64,000 nt of DNA, taken from Conus ventricosus (lineage: Eukaryota; Mollusca; Gastropoda; Neogastropoda; Conidae). Under the pieces are notes generated by a model. It worked only from the letters and a program-made list of their open reading frames with translations. It was not told the origin of the DNA and did no database searches. The position numbers and the translations under genes were made by a program. The stretch's first letter is position 1. Each line of letters opens with the position of its first letter. Location of the stretch: assembly GCA_018398815.1 (NCBI GenBank), contig CM031596.1:73815157-73879156 (forward strand). The letters are read 5' to 3'. This document shows, in pieces, positions 56,872 to 64,000 of this stretch.

Positions 56872-57882
56872 GTAACGTTTGATTTCTTTTGAAGAAGTAA
56901 TGGTTTATGGTTTTTGTATAAATGACAGTTTCATCTGAGACATTCAGTGAGTTTAAAGTGTTAAGCTGTGTACTATTCTTTGGTATGGAGTGTCTGGTTT
57001 TTGAGTCATTTTCTGTGCCATTAATTTAGGGTCCCACATACTCGGCTTTACCATGGCTTGTCTTTTCCTTGTTGGGGGGGGGGGGCACTAAATTTGACTG
57101 TAGGTTTCTTTCTTTCTTGCTTTTTTCTGGTTTTAACTATAGGTCAGTGAGGATGTTGTAGGTGACGCTGTGGAGTGTCATTCTGGTCTTAGACTGCATG
57201 GCAAGACTTACTCTAGTTTCCTTTCATGATTTCTGCCAGCTTCAACCAAACTTGCAGTGTTGGTAAGAAACAACATTCTCAGAGAGACATCAATCAAGAG
57301 GATGAAACTCAACCATGTGGTTCCCAAAAAAACAAAAAAAAAGCAATGGGTAAAAGCGTCTGGGAGCCACAAAAAAAACCTCCCACAAATGAATGCCTTG
57401 AACAGGAATTGAACCCATAATCTCCAAGCCTGAAAATTCGTAATGCTGACAAAAGCACCAGGGCAACTGGTCAGCATATATCTTTTGGAATTGAAAATAT
57501 CGACCTGTGCACAAATATCTCTTCTAATTTATCCTTATGTTTCATTAACAGAACACAAAAGTAATACGAGGAGTGTCTGTTGTCATGATTAGTGGTAATG
57601 ATTTAGATCAAACTATTGAGATAATTCAGAATGATTGTGCAGGTAACGTGCAGGTATTATGTTGAGCAGCATGGTTCTCATGAAGTTTGCGGAGTATAGC
57701 TCTCTCTCTCTCCCCTTCTCTGTATCCTGTGTATGTGTGTGTAGTTTGTTGTAGTTGTTTGGTCTAATATGATTTTGTGTGTGTGTTGTTGTTGTAGTTG
57801 TTTGGTCTGATATGATTTTGCATTTGAATCCCTTCAATTTTGTGTCGATCCTGAGTTTTGAATGACTCGGAATGATTTCCAG
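56872..57882 (+). other. Intron of Mask
   Basis: 1.0 kb. It holds a minus-strand SINE at about 57341-57480 and a tandem TTGTAGTTGTTTGGTCT.ATA duplication at 57735-57820. Confidence 0.75.
57341..57480 (-). repeat. tRNA-derived SINE (minus strand)
   Basis: On the reverse strand AGTTGCCCTGGTGCTTTTGT (A-box region) and TATGGGTTCAATTCCTG (B box) are spaced as in a tRNA. It resembles the head at 16496. Confidence 0.6.
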
Positions 57883-57990
57883 ATTGAAACAAACCGCAAC
57901 ACGGCACTGACCCTGGCATGCTTTCAAGGACGACACGAGGTGGTCAGTTTGCTGGTAGACAGGAAAGCCAACATCGAGCACAGAGCAAAG
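57883..57990 (+). CDS. ANKHD1: Mask exon: ankyrin repeat 21
   Basis: The acceptor is atgatttccag at 57882 and the donor is GCAAAG|gtattt at 57991. Thirty-six codons, phase 0 on both sides. The product IETNRNTALTLACFQGRHEV then VSLLVDRKANIEHRAK matches repeat 21. The flanking introns are 1.0 kb and 4.3 kb. Confidence 0.97.
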
Positions 57991-59639
57991 GTATTTCTTC
58001 AAGTTGTTCAGTTCTTTTCCTGGTCTGCATACCATTACTCAGAGATTTGAAGAAATCAAAAAACAGCCATTTTGAAAAGTATTTGGACAAATCAACTTGA
58101 AATCTCTGAATAAATCACCAGGGTGCTTGTAAATATACTGGAAGATAGAATAGATTTAACAGTGCTGACATCAGTCTGCTGCATGAAAAACTGCTGCTGG
58201 ATGGTATTTTGCATTACTGTCTTAGTCAGACTGTCTTAGAGGTCAACAAATCATGATCTCCACAGCATTGAATGCTTAGATGCTAGGAATTTTTCCCGTT
58301 GCATGCTGACTGCTGATACGTAATTTAAATGCCTTGAAAAGTGACCCAAATTTATAATGATAATTTTAGCCATTTATGTAGTTTACAACCCAGCCAGCCA
58401 CAAAGTGATGCAGAGTTAAAAAAGTAATGAAAGTATACTTCTGTTGCTGCGCAAAAAACAAAGATATTGTAAATTTTTAAAAAGCATGCTTCACTGACTT
58501 AACGTTTGCCTAAATGGAAATGAAACCACATAGATTTTTAGACTGTGACTTATTTTGTATAGTGAAAGAAAAGGCCAAGTTCAGTGAGGAGAAAATATAA
58601 AAGTGGAACAAAAATTGCTAAAGATGATCGTGATCTTGCCACCTAATCGGTCAGCCATTTTGATTGTAGATCGTCAAAATCATGTGAGAACTAGCAAGAG
58701 TTTCATTGTCTTAGTCCACCATCATGTAGTGTGCTAAGCAAAGTGCTGTTTCAAATGCTGTGAAGTCTGACTTGCGGTATTACATATGAATCCTACACTG
58801 GAATTTAGGATGCTTCATTTGAAATATGAAAATGTTACTCTTCTAGGGTTTTTTTTCAAGACCTTGGCAACTCTGCATGTCTCCAAGGACTCCCCAAATA
58901 ATTAATCCCAAACATTCTAAGAGCGATTTGAAACTGGACCTATTTTTCACAAAATTTTAATTGAATAAAGAAACAATTTCGCTTCTAGAAACTCAAAACA
59001 GGTGGTGTCACATGTTCGATCAGGGTCTTCCTGGAGTCAGCTGTAAAAGCACTGGATAGGTACACGTTTTATAATGAGTGTCTTATTGCATGGAATGCAC
59101 CATGAAGCCTCCTTAACTTATAAAAGATATAATATTTATGAAAGGACTGGCTCTTTCTGGACTGTGAGTAATGAATTGGCATTGTTAGTAGTCAAATACT
59201 TATTGAATTCTGCAAGAATGTCATATTGTACTATTGGCTTCAAAAGGTAACTAGTTTGTGTTGCATTGCATATTTGATAAGCATACTATTCCACCCATCC
59301 TTCGCTGTTTTATCGCTGTGGTCTCAGTGGGGATATCTTTTTGAGCCATAGGATGCGCTTGAAGGACTCAGAAGTGTCTCTATGCATGGGCTGGGCTGGA
59401 AGTGTAAGAAGTTTTCGCAGGTATCTGGATACTACGCTAGTCATAAGAATTTGGCCAATCAGAGTTAACAAACTAGACATAGCTTGCAAAAGTTCAGTGT
59501 AGTAAGTATGAAAGGACAGACTGAGAGTATAATGAAAACTCACAAATTTGCTCATATTTTTCGTGATTTGTCATATATTCAGTAAACAAAAAAAAAAAAA
59601 AAACCAGTTACACAAAATGACAAGAACAGGTTATCAGGT

Positions 59640-59805
59640 TCTGTAGTGCTCGTCGTCATCAGTGCCATCTACCTCTTCATCGCTCCAGCTAACCGATCTT
59701 TTGTCGTTGAAAAATTGAGCAAACTGATCTGTAGGAGGTGGTGGTAGTGTTGTGTGATGATAACTGACTGACGGGTCTTCCAGATCTACCCTTCTTCAAT
59801 ATTAG
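59640..59805 (-). pseudogene. Minus-strand acidic C-terminal frame, unrecognised
   Basis: About 54 codons ending TGA near 59645: RRVDLEDPSVSYHHTTLPPP then PTDQFAQFFNDKRSVSWSDE then EVDGTDDDEHYRT. Composition and the SDEE...DDDE tail look protein-coding, and an A-tract on the + strand (59587-59603) lies on its 3' side. It may be a retrocopy or a TE ORF end. Family not recognised. Confidence 0.35.
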
Positions 59806-60352
59806 ATGTCCAGCTGAGAGGTATACAACACTGCAGGCAGGTGTTTTAAATGTGTAAATGTCTCCATAGCTTGACATTCATATCTTCTTTCAAATGACAA
59901 GCGATCTGAAATTCTGTACTTGAAGCTGTTTTCATCTGAATGCTACTCTAAAACTGTGATCCACTCCATTTTGAGGCCATTACCGTTGAATTGTTGATAC
60001 CTCTGTGTGTGTCTTTCCCTTTTCAGAAGAAGGATAAACTGCACAATAGTTTGAGGATTACTGATAAAGGCATGACTTTTTTTTTCTTTAATTTTCATGA
60101 CTGCAACATGTACACACATATGCAAGAAAACCAAGGTGTTACTATCTCCAGAGCTTAATCTAGAGCGCGGGATTGGTACAATCCCCCGAAAATCTGTTCC
60201 TTCCCGCAATTATCGAGTCTTAACGCGGGCAGACTCCCGCACATTTGCAGAACTGCCCGCCCTGTTGACTGATCGTTGCGGGCGCTCGTTTGTCGTCTGC
60301 TTGAAAAACTGAAACTAGGACTGAGCAGGAGTGAACGATTTCATGATATTTC

Positions 60353-60379
60353 ATTGGCTGTTAGTGTAAATCAACCAAT
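60353..60379 (+). promoter_or_regulatory. Inverted CCAAT-box pair in element F
   Basis: TCATTGGCTG (ATTGG at 60353) and CAACCAATCGG (CCAAT at 60375), 22 bp apart, about 80 bp before the ATG at 60460. Confidence 0.5.
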
Positions 60380-60459
60380 CGGCGGCGTTCATCTCCTCCT
60401 TCTCGATCACCGACGAGAAGTTGCGAGAGTTTAAGGCGCCATATTGGATATTTTCCAAA

Positions 60460-60762
60460 ATGAAGCGTGCACCCACCCTATTCGACTTCGACTTTCGTGG
60501 AGGAAAAGTGAAAAAAAAAAAAAAAAAGATTCTCTGCCATGCGAGGGTGGAGAAGATCATGAAGAAACCACGACTACATCCAAAAGCTCGGAGAAGCAGC
60601 CCGAAATTAGTGCCAGTGCAAGGGAACACTGGTTTCAAGACGATTGGCTGAAGAAGTGGCCCTGGATACCTAAGCTGAAGACCGGTGTGATGCGATGTGA
60701 ATTGTGTTTGAAACACAAGAAACAAAACGTATTTACGTCGCCCCAAGGTGGTTGTTTAATCT
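60460..60762 (+). pseudogene. hAT transposase N-terminal remnant (element F)
   Basis: It starts MKRAPTLFDFDFRGGKVKKK at 60460; an A-tract at about 60512-60528 shifts the frame to EHWFQDDWLKKWPWIPKLKT then GVMRCELCLKHKKQNVFTSP and GG-stop. CELC is the finger's Cys pair; W...WPW is typical of TTF-type fingers in hAT proteins. Truncated before the His ligands. Confidence 0.65.
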
Positions 60763-60969
60763 AGATGATTTGATCAAGGTGTGTTGAAGTCTGTGTACAA
60801 AGGTGGAGGAGGTATGTAACGTGGGGTTGTAGGGGGGGGGGGGGGGGGGGGGAGTGCCCCCCCTTTTTCAAAAATCCTAGATTAAGCTCTGATCTCTTTT
60901 CACTCTATTCACATATTTATTATTGTGATTCTGAACACTACTGTCATCTTTAAGAGGACATGGTTATTT

Positions 60970-62000
60970 CATAGCTGCCAACTGTTACGGGAAAACCGGG
61001 ACATATCGTTTTTTTAAAATTTGTCCCTATTTTCGTTGTTTGCTGAAAAAATTCGGTTTACGAGTTTTCAAAAAAAAAAAAAAAAAAAAAAAGCCTAAAA
61101 TGAAATAAAAGAACGTTTGGCAACTGGTCCGACTGAACAGAAATCGTAAACTCGGAAGTCAGCATGAAAGGGGCATAACTAGGCCCATTCCGCGCATGCG
61201 CGTAGCTGCTGTTCAAATAGTCAACATGGCGTCTTCAAGTGGTAGCAAGGAGAAAACCACAAAACCTAAACAATTCCAGCGGTATCTGCCAGCTTATAAA
61301 GACAAGTTTCCATGGGTCACTTCTTGCCCTTCAAAGGGTGAAAAGTTTGCTGTCTGCACCGTGTGTCGATGTCCAGTGAATATTTCACATGGGGGAAGAA
61401 AAAGATCTGGCCGATCACGAGAAGACCACGAAGACAAAAAAAACAACGAAGCTGAGGAATCGGCAGCCGTCAAAAACACTCCGTCAATCTTCACATGCTA
61501 TGGGGTGTAGTTGTGAGATCATAAGGGCAGAAGGGTGAAGTTGATGGAACTTGAACTGAAGAATGTGGGTGTAGCTGATGGAAGCCCAGGACTGTGAGTG
61601 CTGTTGATTGGGAGGGCAGACCATCTTTTATGTTCATCCTACATCAATATGGAAGATAAAAAAGCTGTTTGGGTAAGTCTTATTTTGTGTGTTTTGTATA
61701 TTAATCTATAGAAAAAAATATGGTGGCTACCTACATAAGAGGCTTTTTTTTACACAAAATATTGCATTGTATGCAACATACTAATATGCATGCTTTGATA
61801 TGGTTTAATAATAGGCTTGCTTTTGATTAGTTTTCCTATCAGGAGATGAAAAATATGCCTGTCGGAGTGTAAAAAAAGGCTTCAGCTTCAGGGGGCTGCG
61901 CCCCCTGACCCCCACTGATCAGGAGGGGGGCTAGCCCCCCTCCCGAACCCACCCCCCGTGAGGTGTTACTCTTTTTGACTCTGGGAGGTTGGCAGCTATG
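60970..62000 (+). mobile_element. hAT-type element G, 1031 bp
   Basis: Perfect 13-bp ends CATAGCTGCCAAC / GTTGGCAGCTATG with a perfect 6-bp duplication TTATTT (60964-60969 and 62001-62006). The ends resemble element A (CTGCCAAC). Near the right end GGGGGCTGCGCCCCCTGACC and GGGGGGCTAGCCCCCCTCCC form GC-rich palindromes at about 61890-61960. Confidence 0.9.
61226..61510 (+). pseudogene. hAT transposase N-terminal exon remnant (element G)
   Basis: Ninety-four residues from ATG 61226: MASSSGSKEKTTKPKQFQRY, KDKFPWVTSCPSKGEKFAVC then TVCRCPVNISHGGRK. The Cys pair (CTVC) and SHGGR match the family finger. A frameshift near 61400 removes the His ligands (alternative frame DLADHEKT). Ends TAG at 61508-61510. 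The rest of the element shows no transposase. Confidence 0.7.
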
Positions 62001-62272
62001 TTATTTCCTCTGCTGTCAGCTTTTGTAAAAAGGTGATTCCAATGAATTGTTACTAAAGGTCTTAAAAACAAGAAATAGGATGCTTGAGAATAATCTTTTC
62101 GGCACCATAAGTTAAATATACTTTATCTTAACACTTATATCATCTGTTTTACGATGTGTGAGTGAGAGAGAGAGAGATAAAGTGTGTGTGTGCGTGTGCG
62201 TGCTCGCATGTGTTGTACTTAATGTATATACCTTACAGTTCGGGGTTTTTTTGGTGTTTTTTTCCCATTCAG

Positions 62273-62510
62273 ACGGGATTGACTCCTCTGATGGAAGCAG
62301 CATCGGGCGGCTATGTTGAAGTGGGGCGAGTCTTACTGGACAAAGGAGCTGATGTCAATGCTCCACCAGTACCTTCATCCCGTGACACAGCCCTCACCAT
62401 CGCTGCAGACAAAGGCCACTATCGTTTTGTGGAGTTGCTTCTGCACAGACAGGCGTCTGTAGACGTGAAAAACAAAAAGGGCAACTCGCCACTGTGGCTT
62501 GCCTGCAATG
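62273..62510 (+). CDS. ANKHD1: Mask exon: ankyrin repeats 22, 23 and start of 24
   Basis: The acceptor is tttcccattcag at 62272 and the donor is GCAATG|gtaggt at 62511. Phase 0 in and one base out. The product TGLTPLMEAASGGYVEVGRV, then ADVNAPPVPSSRDTALTIAA, then KKGNSPLWLACNG matches repeats 22 to 24. The NAPPVPSSRDTALTIAADKG string is nearly invariant in the family. The rest of repeat 24, repeat 25 and the KH domain should lie past 64000. Confidence 0.97.
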
Positions 62511-63010
62511 GTAGGTGAAAATAAGTTTTAATGGTAAACAAGGTGATCCCAGCATCTTGGTCTTGACCCAAAGCTTTGTCCTTTTTTTTCTGTGTTTAAA
62601 ACTGTTAATGATAAATAATATGAACCCATTTCCAACTGAGGCACTTCTTTATTTCTGAAGTAAAACAGTAAAGCAACTAAATAGGTAGTAACTCAAAGTA
62701 TTGATAAGAAGCTATGCAAATTATGTTACGAATCTGATGGAACAGCAGATTGTTATTGCACTGAGATGGGTCAGTCAGTAAAGCTGCCATTTCACTATAT
62801 CGTGCATTGTTAACATTTTTTTCCCCCAACAAATACCAGAAAGGTTGTGGTTTGAATTATACAGAATTTACATTTTTATACATAATGACATATTTTTAAT
62901 GAAATTTCCAGTGTGTTTTTAGAAGGTGTATTTTAAACGGTTGTGTGAATGCCTTGTTTAAAATTTTTTTTTTAATGTAAATTACTTGTCAGTTAGCTTC
63001 AGTGCAGTGT

Positions 63011-63064
63011 CAGTCCTGATGTGGCCCTTTGCGGTCGGCTGGGCTGTAAGCAACATTACCTTAT
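63011..63064 (+). mobile_element. 54-bp retroposon-like unit, copy 3 (diverged)
   Basis: Runs from CAGTCCTGATGTGGCCCTTT to AACATTACCTTAT, three or four changes from copies 1 and 2. No clear target duplication remains. Confidence 0.7.
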
Positions 63065-63568
63065 TTAAAGTAGATTTTGAGTGTTAGTTTGCCTTTTTAA
63101 CTTTATCAGTGTTCTATGCAGAAACAAAGGTCAGACAAATTCCGTTAATTGATCTACACCTTGATAGGGCACCCTGACCCTGGCTTACCATTCAAAACCC
63201 AGTGAATTCATCACAGTTTATTGCCCAAAATAACTGCATCAGTCATTAAATGTCGGTCTGAAAAAGTCCACACAAACATAGTAGCCTTGCCTTTTTCAAT
63301 GTTTTAAAGTAAATCTGTCATGCTGCAGTTTCACAATTGAATCACTACAGCTTCTTCATAACTTCTCAGTCAGTGACTGACTGATTTTCAACCTAGCCTG
63401 ATCAGTTTTGTTTTAACGTTGTCCATCATTATTTGCAATAAAGAAAATTTATATCTGAAGGAAAGTCATTGTGAAACAAATCGACAAACGATAAATCACA
63501 GAGGCAAATTACAATAGTTGTTATAGAGCTCGCTTTCGACAAGAATACACAATTACATCGTTTGACAC

Positions 63569-63957
63569 CAGACCTGGGTTACCGTACTTGACTGCCTTAT
63601 TTTTAAATTTTTTACGGAAAAAAATCGGAATTACAACCCCCCCCCCCCCCCGTCCCAAAAAACAAAATTACATGAAAAAAAATCAAATAAAGAAAATTGT
63701 TAAACATGAAGTTTTGTATGCTACCGTTTCTGTCAAAAGCAATAAAAAGACATTTCCCAGCATACCTTGCGTCTTTTATCTTGTCAGAGATGGCGACAAA
63801 GCAGTCTTATGCGCCAACGGCCGGCTCTTCCAAATCTTCAAAAGTTGAAAAGTATTGCGATTATGGAGATTACGGGGTTTTTTTTTTGTTTTTTTTTCCA
63901 ATTACAGGTTTTTGTCCAAGATATTACAGGTACACAAATTTAAGGTGAACAGGTCTG
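63569..63957 (+). mobile_element. hAT-type element H, 389-bp MITE
   Basis: The termini are CAGACCTGGGTTACC and GGTGAACAGGTCTG. The flanks TGACAC and GACAAC only partly agree (GACA). A C-tract lies at about 63638-63650. Confidence 0.7.
63790..63882 (+). pseudogene. Vestige of a transposase first exon (element H)
   Basis: ATG 63790 opens MATKQSYAPTAGSSKSSKVE then KYCDYGDYGVFF; the MA..Q..A.SGSSKSSK start resembles element G's MASSSGSKEK. No finger remains. Confidence 0.4.
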
Positions 63958-64000
63958 GACAACGAAAATGAACGGCAATAATTTATTTTCATCCAATTCA

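Larger units (their letters stand above)
60149..60891 (+). mobile_element. hAT-type element F, 743 bp
   Basis: Perfect 15-bp ends CAGAGCTTAATCTAG / CTAGATTAAGCTCTG with a 5-bp duplication ATCTC (60144-60148 and 60892-60896). The left end has GCGGG/CCCGC words (CGCGGGATTGG, TTCCCGCAAT, GCGGGCAGACTCCCGCA). It carries a CCAAT pair, a transposase first-exon remnant and a G-tract (60832-60852). Confidence 0.9.
57991..62272 (+). other. Intron of Mask
   Basis: 4.3 kb. 58000-59600 is AT-rich without recognised features. A minus-strand acidic frame lies at 59640-59800. Two adjacent hAT elements, F (60149-60891) and G (60970-62000), fill the rest. Confidence 0.8.
4194..62510 (+). other. ANKHD1: Mask / ANKHD1-ANKRD17 orthologue, partial gene span (13 internal exons)
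   Basis: This is the span of the only convincing host gene. Mask-family proteins are large cytoplasmic/nuclear scaffolds with two ankyrin blocks (about 15 and 10 repeats) and one KH RNA-binding domain; they act in receptor tyrosine kinase and Hippo/Yorkie signalling (known for the fly and human proteins). Thirteen exons are seen here. They total 2555 nt, or about 852 codons once two apparent 1-nt deletions are allowed for, and every junction phase matches. The exons cover the last repeat of block one, the linker, and repeats 16 to 24. The first 14 repeats lie left of the window; repeat 25 and the KH domain lie to the right. All introns are GT-AG. Invertebrates usually carry one gene where vertebrates have ANKHD1 and ANKRD17, so the symbol stands for the orthologue group. 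Confidence 0.93.
62511..64000 (+). other. Intron of Mask (incomplete at window end)
   Basis: It holds a third copy of the 54-bp retroposon (63011-63064), a weak tRNA-like stretch at about 62765-62870 and hAT element H (63569-63957). Otherwise AT-rich. Confidence 0.75.

Noticed and set aside
1..64000. Bacterial-type operons, prophage or plasmid functions
   Set aside because: None seen. Genes are split by GT-AG introns, and all elements are eukaryotic TE types.

Overview
The window is eukaryotic and intron-rich. The TE content (an APE-type LINE of a kind common in molluscs, tRNA-derived SINEs, hAT and piggyBac-like remnants, long AC/GA microsatellites and G-tracts) suggests a lophotrochozoan animal, most likely a marine mollusc and probably a gastropod. 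That placement is inference; no species marker was seen.

One host gene runs along the + strand through almost the whole window: the Mask / ANKHD1-ANKRD17 orthologue (multiple ankyrin repeats, single KH domain). Thirteen coding exons were located by homology and by matching splice phases (4194-4351, 13343-13436, 16255-16441, 20711-20833, 30827-31424, 36359-36654, 45372-45575, 51067-51220, 53416-53561, 56399-56541, 56766-56871, 57883-57990, 62273-62510). All junction phases agree. The first exon is the last ankyrin repeat of the N-terminal block. The next six encode the linker, which is Gln/Pro-rich here. The last six encode ankyrin repeats 16 to 24 of the second block. The N-terminus lies left of the window, and the KH domain lies to the right. 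Two exons (1 and 3) each need one extra G in a five-G run to stay in frame.

The introns (224 bp to 10 kb) are a dense TE landscape. (i) Nine hAT-superfamily elements have CAG...CTG-type termini and mostly 6-bp target duplications: 706-2484, 4570-8452, 5989-7635 (nested), 8827-12799, 10645-11335 (nested), 34357-35718, 60149-60891, 60970-62000 and 63569-63957. All keep a transposase 5' exon on the + strand, but only one (8827-12799) keeps a catalytic core. (ii) Four piggyBac-like elements flanked by TTAA lie at 26249-26974, 31561-32720, 37214-37878 and about 54510-55016. At least three retain the acidic transposase N-terminus on the - strand. (iii) LINE pieces lie at 1-705 plus 2485-2607 (endonuclease ORF split by a hAT), 2603-3040 (RT C-terminal tail) and 40240-41823 (RNase H plus C-terminal zinc knuckle, split by a TIR element). 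(iv) There are tRNA-derived SINEs and a 54-55-bp retroposon-like unit with perfect target duplications.

The most interesting items are: a hAT derivative (5989-7635) whose two exons splice in frame to a 286-aa protein with zinc finger and dimerisation domain but no catalytic core, a candidate transposition repressor; the 54-55-bp retroposon unit; a composite GTGTCA / GTAACnnnGTTAC motif recurring between 48.5 and 50.8 kb beside an orphan terminal exon that is phase-compatible with the host gene; and a spaced inverted CCAAT-box pair shared by the promoters of three different hAT families.
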